Shown: positions 1-7,202 of the stretch, one piece after another
Position numbering within the stretch: position 1 is the stretch's first letter
Layout: each line of letters begins with the position of its first letter
Origin: an uncultured Bacteroidales bacterium
GTDB lineage: Bacteria > Bacteroidota > Bacteroidia > Bacteroidales > Paludibacteraceae
Length of the DNA stretch: 64,000 nt
NCBI GenBank assembly: GCA_902771935.1
Contig: CACXYM010000008.1
Coordinates: 1-64,000 of the forward strand
Direction of reading: 5' to 3'
Notes under the pieces: generated by a model
The model's database searches: none
The model's input: only the letters and a program-made list of their open reading frames with translations
What the model was told of the DNA's origin: nothing
Translations under genes and position numbers: made by a program

Positions 1-41
1 AGTGCATCCGGTGGGGAAAGCGTAGAACACGGCGGAGTGCT

Positions 42-144
42 TTTTTAGGGCTCCCGCAGATTTTTAATCTGTGGGAAGAGGAGGAAGTGCGGTTGCTTTA
101 CACAAAACGTGTTTTGTTAGTCGCAACAAGCCACTTCCGACGAA
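42..144. repeat. Structured repeat element E1
   Basis: This is one copy of a folded element found again at 699-799 with near identity, and as diverged relatives at 1866-2004 and 3583-3690. On the plus strand a hairpin (52-62 with 66-76, one wobble) is followed by GAGGAGG. A nested stem follows: 83-89 with 132-138, then 92-96 with 123-127, then 102-108 with 111-117. The copy sits just 3' of the small minus-strand gene at 163. Function is unknown; it could be a structured RNA, a terminator-like 3' UTR or a recombination site. Confidence 0.7.
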
Positions 145-162
145 GCCGTAGTTTAAGCGCGT

Positions 163-507
163 TTAGCCCTGGTAGTTCTCCCACTCGCGGTGCCATACGT
201 ACGAACGCAACTTGCGATAGGTCGTCTGAGCGTTGAACTCAGTCTGAGCCGTTGCAAGGCTTGCGGGGTTCTTCAGTACAGCAGCGGTAGAGCGTGCGAC
301 AGCAGCGAACTTGTCGAAGCGTGCCAACTCAGCAGCGGTGTACGGAGTAGAACGTTTGCCACGGATTTGTGTGTACTTGATTTGTGTGTACTTGCGGTCT
401 TCGCCAGCTTCGTTCGAGTTCGAACGATAGCAGTACGTCACGCGGGATTTCTTACTCAGTTTCCCCGACACATGATCAATCGGGTCTAAAAATACAACTT
501 TACTCAT
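163..507 (-). CDS. Small conserved hypothetical protein, cassette family
   Basis: A 114-residue basic protein of unknown function. It shares a layout with the products at 1143, 2230 and 2557: a start of the type PxxxxSGKL, a short beta-rich segment, then RxxxTxxELxxxxxF and a helical tail with FxxQTxYxxLxxY. The hydrophilic sequence has no signal peptide or membrane segment. Its 5' leader (AACAAACCTAAATTTTAACT just before the ATG) resembles the leader of the gene at 1143, which supports real expression. Repeat E1 follows its stop codon. The repeated family and conserved flanks suggest a mobile or fast-evolving accessory cluster. No biochemical role can be given. Confidence 0.6.
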   Translation of the reverse strand: MSKVVFLDPIDHVSGKLSKKSRVTYCYRSNSNEAGEDRKYTQIKYTQIRGKRSTPYTAAELARFDKFAAVARSTAAVLKNPASLATAQTEFNAQTTYRKLRSYVWHREWENYQG

Positions 508-578
508 TTTAGTTAAAATTTAGGTTTGTTAATACTTTGGTTAATTTTCATGTCAAGCCTCCTCTTGTAGAGTTGTGC

Positions 579-660
579 ATGTACTCCGTAACGACATGTG
601 CAGGGCGTTGGGGTCGCCCGAACCCGAGTGGCCGGTGGCCACGCTCGTCAAGGAGTACAT
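579..660. other. Three-way-junction structure, possibly a short ORF
   Basis: A perfect 9-bp stem (579-587 with 652-660) encloses two GC-rich hairpins, 603-607 with 615-619 and 628-633 with 637-642. This gives a compact cloverleaf-like fold in a gene-free stretch. The minus strand also has a 35-codon reading frame (553-660, starting MYSLTSVATGHSG) whose ATG lies in the outer stem. Either a structured RNA or a very small gene would explain the stretch, and the sequence alone does not decide. Nothing else convincing was seen between 508 and 698. Confidence 0.4.
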
Positions 661-698
661 GCCGACGTAGTCTTTGAGGCGCAGACATGCGGCGCTTG

Positions 699-799
699 TT
701 TTTAGGGCTCCCGCAGATTTTAATCTGTGGGAAGAGGAGGACGTGCGGTTGCTTTACACAAAACGTGTTTTGTTAGTCGCAACGAGCCACTTCCGACGA
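699..799. repeat. Structured repeat element E2
   Basis: Near-identical copy of E1, differing by one T in the first loop and a few substitutions. The first hairpin (CCCGCAGATT with AATCTGTGGG), the GAGGAGG stretch, the ACAAAACGTGTTTTGT palindrome and the closing CCACTTCCGACGA are all kept. It lies 3' of the lipoprotein gene at 959 on the minus strand. Confidence 0.7.
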
Positions 800-958
800 C
801 GGCAGCCAATGCATCTTTGATGCAGGCGCGATTGTTAACGACCGACGAAGTCGGGTCGTGAAGTGGATTAGGATAAGTAAGCTGTCACATGCTCGCATAG
901 CGCGTTTTCTTGGAGCGTAAGCGACGTTTTCGATTATCTCCCGGCTGCCGAGCGCGGC
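800..958. other. Hairpin-rich 3' flank with a repeated tail motif
   Basis: No gene is seen. The stretch has a TGCATC-TTT-GATGCA hairpin near 812 and an imperfect ACGACCGAC/GTCGGGTCGT hairpin near 838. The tail around 899-938 (GCGCGTTTT, then GAGCG-AAGCGA, then GTTTTCGATTA) is found again in similar form at 4430-4466. It is probably part of the same repeat-rich cassette background as E1-E4. Confidence 0.4.
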
Positions 959-1138
959 TTAATAGCCGACCTTCTTGCTCGCATCATAGCTCTCCACAGT
1001 CTTCGTGACAATCGTGCAACTGGTGTCACCTTTCTGCCAATACTGGCTCTCGGTCGTTACCACCCGCGTCACATTGCAGGAGCTCAAGCAGGCGGCCGCT
1101 ATCGCGACCATCCCTGCCAACAGACATACTTTCTTCAT
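959..1138 (-). CDS. Small lipoprotein
   Basis: A 59-residue protein starting MKKVCLLAGMVAIAAACLSSC. It has a lysine pair, a hydrophobic core and an LSSC lipobox, so Cys21 should be lipidated and the mature peptide of about 39 residues anchored in the outer membrane or periplasm. The mature part holds TRVVTTESQYWQKGDTS, which resembles small lipoproteins common in Bacteroidales. It starts 4 bp after the stop of the gene at 1143, so the two are probably cotranscribed. Function is unknown. The frame is clear, with a good signal peptide and a stop at 959-961. Confidence 0.7.
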   Translation of the reverse strand: MKKVCLLAGMVAIAAACLSSCNVTRVVTTESQYWQKGDTSCTIVTKTVESYDASKKVGY

Positions 1139-1142
1139 GCCG

Positions 1143-1481
1143 TTAATCTCCGATCAAATCCCCGTTCTCGTCGTAGTTACCGTTGAGCTTATGCATCGCA
1201 TAGCCAAACAACGAACCATACTTCGTCTGCGACTTAAACTCCGCCTGCAACTTCGCTTTCTCCGTCGAATCCGCCAGAATAGCACGCACCGCAGCCACCA
1301 CCTTCGCAAAACGCGCTTTGGCTTTCACTTGGTTTTCGCTCGGCTCCTTCGTGGATGGGTTACACAACTTGCCGGTCGTCACTTTGCCGGTCTGCTTGTT
1401 CGTGCGAAAATACACATCGCTGTGCATGCACACTTTCTTCTTCATGCTCTCAATCAGAGCCATTGGTTTAATCTCTGCCAT
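1143..1481 (-). CDS. Small conserved hypothetical protein, cassette family
   Basis: A 112-residue protein related in layout to the one at 163. The N-terminal part ends in YFRTNKQTGKV, followed by a charged helix (NQVKAKARFAKVVAAVRAIL) and a tail (FKSQTKYGSLFGYAMHKLNG). The leader before the ATG (AATAAACCTAAACCTTAATT) matches that of the gene at 163. Its neighbours are the gene at 1503 upstream and the lipoprotein gene 4 bp downstream, suggesting a short operon. No signal peptide and no enzymatic motif are visible. Confidence 0.65.
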   Translation of the reverse strand: MAEIKPMALIESMKKKVCMHSDVYFRTNKQTGKVTTGKLCNPSTKEPSENQVKAKARFAKVVAAVRAILADSTEKAKLQAEFKSQTKYGSLFGYAMHKLNGNYDENGDLIGD

Positions 1482-1502
1482 AAAAATTAAGGTTTAGGTT
1501 TA

Positions 1503-1841
1503 TTAAATAATCTCTATCCTTATATCCTCACCCGCTAAAAGCTCTCCCAACACCTTGGACAAGAACTCCTCACGAGCACGAATATCAATAAGGTGTAGCA
1601 CCGATCTCCGAGTCCCCAGGCCTGTTGTCATACGACTGAACCCATTAATCTGCACTATACCCACCGGATAAATAAGCGGAAGCGGAATACCTTCCCCATA
1701 AGCTATCTCATATGCGTCGCTGATATATCTCAGGCACTCCGTGTACCCACCCATTTCATTGGGCTGAAAGTGAACGCTATAGAGACTGCCACGTCTCAGT
1801 TCTCCGCTTACGCTATCTCTTCTTACAAACTTCAAATACAT
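1503..1841 (-). CDS. Hypothetical protein
   Basis: A 112-residue protein with no motif I recognise. The start, MYLKFVRRDSVSGELRRGSLYSVHF, loosely resembles the SGKL/G-rich N-termini of the neighbouring small-protein family. The C-terminal half is acidic and probably alpha/beta. It lies between element E3 (upstream) and the gene at 1143 (21 bp downstream), in the same direction, so cotranscription is likely. Confidence 0.5.
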   Translation of the reverse strand: MYLKFVRRDSVSGELRRGSLYSVHFQPNEMGGYTECLRYISDAYEIAYGEGIPLPLIYPVGIVQINGFSRMTTGLGTRRSVLHLIDIRAREEFLSKVLGELLAGEDIRIEII

Positions 1842-1865
1842 ATTGCATCATTTTTTTATATTCAT

Positions 1866-2004
1866 AGGGTCCCCGACGCAACTTGCAAAGTTGTGGTGGG
1901 GAGAGGAGGCAACCTCCAGATCGTGCCCTTAAGGCTAAGAAATGCGAGGCGCTCTATTTCCAAGCTTGCCGCGGAAATCTTCTAGCCGAGCCATTTCCGA
2001 CGAC
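1866..2004. repeat. Structured repeat element E3 (diverged)
   Basis: It has the same plan as E1 and E2. A GC-closed hairpin (1870-1883 with 1889-1902, with mismatches or wobbles in the middle) is followed directly by GAGGAGG, then a small GAGG-CAA-CCTC hairpin, and the element ends in GAGCCATTTCCGACGAC. The sequence between is different. It lies 3' of the helix-turn-helix gene at 2054. Confidence 0.55.
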
Positions 2005-2053
2005 AAAATTATGGGGTTGCACTTCACCCATCAAGGCTTTACACCACCTTCTG

Positions 2054-2233
2054 CTACACTTCGATGCAATATTTGTCAATAAGATAACTTACTACCTGCG
2101 GCGGCAACAGCTTGGCTGTCGCTTTCACACCATGTTGACGTAGAAACGCCGCATCTGCTTTCAACCACCGACGGAAAGTGTCTCGCGACACACCTGCTGC
2201 ATTGGCCAATTCACTTTTGGACATCGCTCTCAT
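2054..2233 (-). CDS. Small helix-turn-helix protein
   Basis: A 59-residue protein from the start MRAMSKSELANAAGVSRD. A helix-turn-helix is clear at the N-terminus (SKSELANAAGVSRDTFRRWLK), followed by LLPPQVVSYLIDKY. It resembles the DUF4248-like small DNA-binding proteins of Bacteroidales mobile elements. I chose this start, not the longer one at 2257, because it makes an ATGA overlap with the stop of the gene at 2230, which is typical coupling. It probably regulates transcription of the local cassette genes; that is inference. Confidence 0.65.
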   Translation of the reverse strand: MRAMSKSELANAAGVSRDTFRRWLKADAAFLRQHGVKATAKLLPPQVVSYLIDKYCIEV

Positions 2234-2487
2234 AGCACCCGTTTTGCCATTTCCCATAACTCTTTCGTACTCAATTTCGATCCGGCTTTACGCATCTGAC
2301 TCACTAACTGAGCCCTACGCTTAAAACGCTCCTGAGCCTCTAACTCGCTTGCCGTAATTCTTGTCCTGCGTCTACTCGGCAAACGAACCATATAGGTTCT
2401 GCCCGTCGCTTTCATCGTCCTGAAACATACGTCTCCAAATCGTCCGGATAGACTTTCTATCCCTGCCGGTAATGTAACTCGTACCAT
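2230..2487 (-). CDS. Small conserved hypothetical protein, cassette family
   Basis: An 85-residue, strongly basic protein. Residues 9-25 read GIESLSGRFGDVCFRTM, followed by TGRTY, the arginine-rich RLPSRRRTRIT and the helix ELEAQERFKRRAQLV. This is the same architecture as the genes at 163, 1143 and 2557: an SGK/SGR-FGD beta segment, then basic, then helical. It is translationally coupled to the helix-turn-helix gene at 2054. The high Arg content may mean nucleic-acid binding, which is inference. Confidence 0.6.
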   Translation of the reverse strand: MVRVTLPAGIESLSGRFGDVCFRTMKATGRTYMVRLPSRRRTRITASELEAQERFKRRAQLVSQMRKAGSKLSTKELWEMAKRVL

Positions 2488-2556
2488 TTTCTTTCAATCT
2501 TTAAATCTTTAAACTTCAATTTATTTATCCGTTAATTCCTTCACTCTTTCATTCCT

Positions 2557-2754
2557 TCATTCTTTTATGCGCTTGCCGGCATACTGCCTCGCAAAACGTT
2601 GTTGGTTAGTTCTTTCTCCTTCCGTCTTTTGATGCCGATGCCGGTCTGGACATCGTTGCACAATCTGCATTCCCTTGTATAGCCGGAAGTAATATTTCCC
2701 TTTCTGCAAAGTTCCCTTTATCGTCTCTACAGGCTCTAATAACGTCACTTTCAT
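2557..2754 (-). CDS. Small conserved hypothetical protein, cassette family
   Basis: A 65-residue protein from the start MKVTLLEPVETIKGTLQ. The frame is open up to 2823, but the Met at 2754 puts the family signature (LEPVETIKGTLQKGKYYFR) at the N-terminus as in its paralogue at 163 (FLDPIDHVSGKLSKKS). The C-terminus is rich in Arg and Gln. The 70 bp between it and the next gene contain word-like simple repeats (attccttcattctttt). Function unknown. Confidence 0.55.
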   Translation of the reverse strand: MKVTLLEPVETIKGTLQKGKYYFRLYKGMQIVQRCPDRHRHQKTEGERTNQQRFARQYAGKRIKE

Positions 2755-2838
2755 TTCTTTATATTTTACAAGTTCTTTCCGCGACCATCTCGCGACCATC
2801 GTGTACGTCACTGTACTGTCCACTATACACTTTACACC

Positions 2839-3282
2839 CTAAAGATAATGATGCACCTCTAACCCATATTCCTCTGCCTCTGCCTTCGTCACGGTGCCAT
2901 ATCCGTCTGCCCCTACCCTCCGGCATACCGCCAATGCCACATGCTGTGCCAACAGATAACCCACCTCTCTCGGTGTAAGCCAATGAGGCTGCTTAGGCTC
3001 CCAATCAATCAGATAGAAGTACGGATTCTTCTCATGCTTGACGCCCTTCTCTTTTCCCAATTCGTTCAGCATCTGTTCGCACTTGCTATCTTCCATCTGC
3101 TCCCATAATCGCTGGCATGCTATATAGCGATTGTGATACTGTCTCTCCGGCACATATAAGTGCCAAAAATCTAAAAATTTCCCTTTCATATCATAAATCA
3201 TAATGTACTTCGTTAATTGTCGCCGGATTTGATCCGGCAATTTTTCGTCTATTGTCCGACATGGGATGCCGGTTATTATCAT
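2839..3282 (-). CDS. Hypothetical protein
   Basis: A 147-residue soluble protein of no recognised family. It contains aromatic-rich segments (KFLDFWHLYVPERQYHNRYI) and a C-terminal part with WLTPREVGYLLAQHVALAVCRR. Its start codon lies 12 nt after a long imperfect inverted repeat whose ends are GTCCGACC and GGTCGGAC, so translation may be controlled by a folded leader. It is codirectional with the small-gene array. Confidence 0.5.
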   Translation of the reverse strand: MIITGIPCRTIDEKLPDQIRRQLTKYIMIYDMKGKFLDFWHLYVPERQYHNRYIACQRLWEQMEDSKCEQMLNELGKEKGVKHEKNPYFYLIDWEPKQPHWLTPREVGYLLAQHVALAVCRRVGADGYGTVTKAEAEEYGLEVHHYL

Positions 3283-3766
3283 TTAAATCCTGTCCGACCG
3301 ACCACGCCCTATGTCCCGCGTCCTATAGCGCAGCGTCCTAATCCCTTTAGTCCTACAAACAGCTTACGCTATGGACTGGTCGGACTTTCTTTTTAATTTT
3401 TCTTTGCTTACTTTCTTTTTATCCCCTTTCTTTATTTTCATGGCTCGCTCAAGCCGTTCGATGCTCCCACATCGCGTGTTTTCCCTGTTTTCTTAAAGGC
3501 AGCAGTATGGTGTCACCATACGGTAGATAAGCATACTGGATTTGTCTGGGAGCTCGCTCACAAGCAAGGACTTATTACTCCTTCGGGGGCCCCGGAAAAT
3601 GCCATTTTCTGGGGAGAGCGGAGGCAGGAGTCGCCCGTTTATTTAACGGAGTGGTATAAACCTATTGCGACCTCCTTGCCGAACGCGAAGCCGAACGCGA
3701 TTTCGGCTGCAAAAGTACTGCTTTATCACTTGTTAGCTCGGAAAAATTTACACAAAAGACAAAAAA
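3283..3766. other. Gene-free leader region with hairpins
   Basis: No gene is seen in these 480 bp. A pair of 8-bp arms (GTCCGACC near 3290, GGTCGGAC near 3381) can close a large stem just upstream of the gene at 2839. A palindrome GTATGGTG-T-CACCATAC lies near 3508, and element E4 lies at 3583. A minus-strand -7 box (TACTTTTG, complement of 3711-3718) could drive a leader of about 420 nt. A similar GTCCGACC hairpin leader is found at 40717-40931. Confidence 0.45.
3583..3690. repeat. Structured repeat element E4 (diverged)
   Basis: A hairpin of 11 bp with one wobble (3590-3600 with 3604-3614) is followed by AGAGCGGAGG, as in E1-E3. A second stem pairs AGGAGTCGC (near 3627) with GCGACCTCCT (near 3667), enclosing a CCGTT-AACGG hairpin. 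The sequence has diverged but the layout is the same. It lies 3' of the helix-turn-helix gene at 3767. Confidence 0.5.
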
Positions 3767-4006
3767 TCATTTTTTTGTGTAATTATACACCGTCTTTCGA
3801 CTGATACAAAAGAAATCCGCTGTCTGTTTGGCACTATCGGGCAGCGTTATTACACGATCATAAACAATTTGGATGAGGTCTTTTTTGGCCTCATCCAAAT
3901 CTAAATAATGTTTTCTAATGTCTTGTGGATTGTCTTTGAGCAACGCGCTCATTTGCTTGCCGAACCACTCTCTCAGTTCCGCATTCAGATTGATGTCTTG
4001 TTTCAT
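3767..4006 (-). CDS. Small helix-turn-helix protein
   Basis: A 79-residue protein with an acidic helical N-terminus and a C-terminal helix-turn-helix (SAKQTADFFCISRKTVYNYTKK). It likely binds DNA; the target is unknown. Its promoter and 5' leader (4007-4095) are very similar to those of the small gene at 40932, although the two proteins are not obviously similar. That implies shared control or spread as a unit. Confidence 0.6.
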   Translation of the reverse strand: MKQDINLNAELREWFGKQMSALLKDNPQDIRKHYLDLDEAKKDLIQIVYDRVITLPDSAKQTADFFCISRKTVYNYTKK

Positions 4007-4048
4007 AGATTTTGTATTTATTTACATTCCGGCACCATCGCCGTCCTG

Positions 4049-4080
4049 CAAAAATACAAGATCTCAGACATATACACAAA
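4049..4080 (-). promoter_or_regulatory. Promoter of the helix-turn-helix gene at 3767
   Basis: On the minus strand the -7 box TATTTTTG (4049-4056) is 20 bp from a -33 TTTG (4077-4080), a match to the Bacteroidota sigma consensus. The leader from here to the ATG closely matches 41190-41242. Confidence 0.65.
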
Positions 4081-4083
4081 AAA

Positions 4084-4108
4084 AGTAGCGCCCCTTCCGA
4101 GTGCTACT
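4084..4108 (-). terminator. Rho-independent terminator
   Basis: Minus-strand stem AGTAGC (4103-4108) with GCTACT (4084-4089), followed by a run of seven T. It would end transcripts arriving from the GxxExxY gene region. The T-run overlaps the -33 box of the next promoter, an arrangement seen again at 41264-41290. Confidence 0.5.
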
Positions 4109-4475
4109 ATACACTTTACACTTTCAGTTTGAACTATTAGAAATTTTCGAATAGTTGCCCCACCCCATCTTATCTACGTATTCACTGATATTCCGCACGT
4201 TAACATCCATTTTGCTATTTATCACTTATCTATTAAAAATTGCAAATCCGCTAGACTTCGTTGTTTTCCCTGTTGTCCGATGCAATCGGACCAAAGCAGG
4301 GACGGACGCAGGATATGAACCTCAGTATGAGGTGTAGTGGAAACGGAGAGGGTAGCGTCAAGTTTACTTGTAAGATAGCCGATACGGATACAATACAGAT
4401 GCGCATAGCGCATATATCCGAGTCCGAACCTGCGCGTTTTTTAGAGCGAAGCGAGTTTTCGATTACATAAGAATT
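4109..4475. other. Gene-free stretch with hairpins
   Basis: Open frames on both strands here look random. A perfect hairpin GTCCGAT-GCA-ATCGGAC lies near 4276, and a palindrome ATGCGC-ATA-GCGCAT near 4399. The tail 4430-4466 resembles 899-938 (GCGCGTTTT, GAGCG-AAGCGAG, TTTTCGATTA). It is probably 3' untranslated or relic DNA. Confidence 0.35.
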
Positions 4476-4952
4476 CTAAAATACACGGAGCGAGCCGTTA
4501 TCGTAGTAATAACGCTCTATCTGTGCTCGATGGTCAGCACCGAAGTTCACAAGAATGGCAATAGGCCATTTCGTCGCTCGGAGGTAACCGAAAGTCTGAT
4601 AGTGCTCGCGCTCGCCAAGCTCCGTCAAAGCCTTGCATTCAATGATGATGTTCCCAACCGCCGACTCCACAACCAGATCCATCTTTAGATATGCCTCCAA
4701 CGGCTCACCCATGAAGAGCGGATGAAACATCACCTCTTTATGATACACTATACCCTTGGACTTGAGAATCTTCGCCAAGGCTTCCTGATAGATATACTCC
4801 GGCAAACCCGGTCCCAATTGTTTATACACCTCATGCAAGCATCCCACTATCTCGTAGCAGGCTCTCACCAACTCGCTTCTCTTCGGCTCCCCCACCGGCA
4901 GCATCCTCTCCGGCTTCTGCGGCAGCATATCTTTCACTTCCTCTATCGTCAT
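4476..4952 (-). CDS. GxxExxY protein (PD-(D/E)XK fold)
   Basis: A 158-residue member of the GxxExxY family, which has a PD-(D/E)XK nuclease-like fold and no established cellular role. Family marks are visible: CLHEVYKQLGPGLPEYIYQEAL near residues 38-58, then KMDLVV and IIIECKAL (the D, E-x-K active-site pattern), then YLRATKWPIAILVNFG. Length fits the family. It overlaps the small gene upstream by 4 bp (4949-4952), so the two are coupled. Confidence 0.85.
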   Translation of the reverse strand: MTIEEVKDMLPQKPERMLPVGEPKRSELVRACYEIVGCLHEVYKQLGPGLPEYIYQEALAKILKSKGIVYHKEVMFHPLFMGEPLEAYLKMDLVVESAVGNIIIECKALTELGEREHYQTFGYLRATKWPIAILVNFGADHRAQIERYYYDNGSLRVF

Positions 4953-5176
4953 AGTTTTATCCTTTCTTCTACTAATTGCTTAAGAATGTCTGGAGAAACA
5001 TTAGGGATGCCAATGTAGGTTATGGTGGAATATTCCGGCATAGATGACCGGAAGATCCAACGACGAGGCATACCATCAATAGTAGCATAGAGGTGGATGT
5101 TTCCTTTATAGGCTTGCTCCAGATAAACATTCGTTACCTCACGCCCATCCTCTAATCTCCAATGTCCAATCCCCAA
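4949..5176 (-). CDS. Hypothetical protein coupled to GxxExxY gene
   Basis: Up to 75 residues. The first dozen (MGIGHWRLEDGRE) come from a word-like simple repeat that fills the intergenic DNA to 5191, so the true start may be further in. The remainder (YLEQAYKGNIHLYATIDGMPRRWIF...) looks like a small beta-rich domain ending in an amphipathic helix. It has a 4-bp overlap with the GxxExxY gene. Function is not recognised. Confidence 0.5.
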   Translation of the reverse strand: MGIGHWRLEDGREVTNVYLEQAYKGNIHLYATIDGMPRRWIFRSSMPEYSTITYIGIPNVSPDILKQLVEERIKL

Positions 5177-5191
5177 TCTGCAATCTTCAAA

Positions 5192-6445
5192 TCACCATTC
5201 CCGCAGATGCGCTGTGAGACAATCTTCGATACGGCCAATCCAATCGGGCTTAACATCGTTTTTCTCGGCAAGAGTGCGGAAGTTCATTACCGCAGCAACT
5301 ACTTGACGGATGATTTTCTCTGGGTTGCGGATGCCGTTTTCATTGGCAAAGGACAGAACATCCTCCATTGTCCAAGCGCTACGTTTTCCACGCAAAGAAA
5401 GGCAATGATTGAGTTCCGGCTGATAGCCTCTAACATTGAAGATGAACGTCAGGTCATATGCCGGAGTGATCGACCATTCACCCTTGCGATTCATCATAAA
5501 TGCAAAGTTCTTATGGTGATCATCGGTGTTGTTAGCCAGATAATTGAAGACCAAACGACGGAAGATCTCATCCATTGCAGCATCAGGTAGATGCAGCTTG
5601 CGACAAGTCAACATCAACGCCTCATAACTGTCGGCATCCGGATCCATGGCTGCCAGAGTCTGCGTGTGCAGTTTCTGACCGTTGGGTCTGTCGAAACGCT
5701 GCGTCATGAAGTGCTTTTCTCCGTCCGCTTCTTTGATGAAACAATGCATCATGTCTATACCGGCAGTTTGAGCCATCTCGTAGTAGGTCATTTCCAACTC
5801 AGCCGAACTGCGTTCCGCATCGCCGAACTTGAGGATGAAATAGTCAAAGCCATTTAATCCGGCAATCTGTCCCGAACGTATCTCCCCTGTTTCGCGGTTA
5901 ACGGCAATGATTGCCTTTGGCTGACGCCCTCCGGCTGAGGTACCAACCGCCATGAGCAGTTGCTTGGTGATCTCTTCGTCCGGAGCTATGTGTGCCTCTT
6001 CCCTATCAATGAAGATTTTTTGCGCCAAATGTGCCAACTCTCCAATGTTCACCGGCTCTGCATACGGCAACAGTTGCGCATCCGGCTCAAACTCCAAGGC
6101 GCCCATGCCGCGTTTACCGATGAACGTCAACTTGTCCAACGGTGTGACTTCAGCCGGAGCCAAGTGCTGCTCCATACGCCAATGCTCAAACAAAGCGTTG
6201 CCCCAATCGTCCGGCAACGAGTCCGCTATGAAAGCCGGAAGATGATGATAGATACGATCTTCTTCGCTGCTGAATGAACGATACAGTGTGTTGGAATCAA
6301 TAGGGGCTATCAGTGGAGCTATCGATGCACCACCCTTGGCCAAGTATGCTGGGTTGTACGCGAAGTACGAACGACCCATGCTTGGCTTCCACTCAAGGGC
6401 ACCAATCTCTTCGCCCCAGAGAAATATGCGAATCAGATTCCTCAT
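5192..6445 (-). CDS. hipA: HipA-like serine/threonine kinase toxin
   Basis: A 417-residue HipA-family protein. HipA kinases act in type II toxin-antitoxin modules, and the E. coli enzyme phosphorylates a glutamyl-tRNA synthetase to cause growth arrest. Visible marks are the N-terminal subdomain (LYRSFSSEEDRIYHHLPAFIADSLPD), the P-loop-like GTSAGGRQPKA near 168, the MTQRFDR segment, and the catalytic and metal motifs NYLANNTDDHHKNFAF (His-x-x-Asn) and PAYDLTF. It overlaps the hipB gene by 4 bp. It looks intact, and its target cannot be told from sequence. Confidence 0.9.
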   Translation of the reverse strand: MRNLIRIFLWGEEIGALEWKPSMGRSYFAYNPAYLAKGGASIAPLIAPIDSNTLYRSFSSEEDRIYHHLPAFIADSLPDDWGNALFEHWRMEQHLAPAEVTPLDKLTFIGKRGMGALEFEPDAQLLPYAEPVNIGELAHLAQKIFIDREEAHIAPDEEITKQLLMAVGTSAGGRQPKAIIAVNRETGEIRSGQIAGLNGFDYFILKFGDAERSSAELEMTYYEMAQTAGIDMMHCFIKEADGEKHFMTQRFDRPNGQKLHTQTLAAMDPDADSYEALMLTCRKLHLPDAAMDEIFRRLVFNYLANNTDDHHKNFAFMMNRKGEWSITPAYDLTFIFNVRGYQPELNHCLSLRGKRSAWTMEDVLSFANENGIRNPEKIIRQVVAAVMNFRTLAEKNDVKPDWIGRIEDCLTAHLREW

Positions 6446-6753
6446 GCTTTTTTATGTCTAACGCGTTGCCTTTGCTCGCCGTTGTCTCGCATTAAGTATG
6501 GCGATTCGGGGATTTCGGCCAACAGGGTATCCGCTCCCTCCAACTGATTGATACTGCGTAATACCCGCAATAGGGTCGAGAACGAGATGTCCTTATTTGT
6601 CCCGTTTTCAAACGCTTGTAGCGTCGGAACTGATATCCCCGCACGCTCTGCCAATTCTTTCTGCGTCAAACCCAAACGTATTCTGTACGTCCGTTCCCGT
6701 TGACCTAAGACTTGTATGATCTCCGGTGTGGAATATTGATATATATCTCTCAT
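6442..6753 (-). CDS. hipB: HipB-like antitoxin, XRE family regulator
   Basis: A 103-residue protein with an XRE helix-turn-helix at about residues 22-70 (RIRLGLTQKELAERAGISVPTL...), typical of HipB antitoxins, which bind HipA and repress their own operon. The tail (RDNGEQRQRVRHKKA) is basic. It lies directly upstream of hipA with overlapping ends, in the usual antitoxin-first order. A -7-like box lies 75 bp upstream of the start. Confidence 0.9.
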   Translation of the reverse strand: MRDIYQYSTPEIIQVLGQRERTYRIRLGLTQKELAERAGISVPTLQAFENGTNKDISFSTLLRVLRSINQLEGADTLLAEIPESPYLMRDNGEQRQRVRHKKA

Positions 6754-6826
6754 ATAACAACAATTTTACTTTATTTTATATATCATTTTGCAGTTTAATA
6801 TAAAACTCACTTTATAAAACACGCCG

Positions 6827-6858
6827 CAAAAGTACTACAATCATTTGGAATATGCAAG
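6827..6858 (-). promoter_or_regulatory. Putative hipBA promoter
   Basis: Minus-strand TACTTTTG (6827-6834) fits the -7 box, with CTTG 20 bp upstream in place of TTTG. AT-rich inverted segments around it (ATATGCAAG, GCATATTTGC) could be HipB operators. Confidence 0.5.
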
Positions 6859-7202
6859 TTTTTTAGCAAAATTTTGTCAAAATGCTCGCATATTTGCTAA
6901 TTTTGATATAAAAACTTGTTATTTGCTCAACTGAGCGAACGTACTTTCGGAGAATTCCTTGCTCGCTTGCGAGGAAGGGCGTGCCGAAATACGAAATTCC
7001 AAATTATTTCAACCGTGCAAATTTTTCGCCGAAAAAATCACTTTTTGCTGCATTTCATTCCAATAACGTTGCAAAATTACAACATTTCTGGAACATATAC
7101 CATTTTTTCAGCGATTTAGCACCCTTCCGAGCGCCACCCAGTTGTACGGAATTTCCGTACAACTCAGTATTTAAGTAAAACTTAATAACTGAAATCAACA
7201 GG
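6859..7202. other. Gene-free stretch with palindromes
   Basis: No gene is seen. Features are a CTCGC-TT-GCGAG hairpin near 6962, a second minus-strand -7-like box TAATTTTG near 7074, and a perfect palindrome GTTGTACGGAA-T-TTCCGTACAAC at 7141-7163. The DNA runs into the bro relic at 7203. Confidence 0.35.

Noticed and set aside
42..3690. Integron cassette array with attC sites.
   Set aside because: No match to the R'/R'' core (GTTRRRY and RYYYAAC) is found at the expected ends of the elements, and no integrase gene is in the window.
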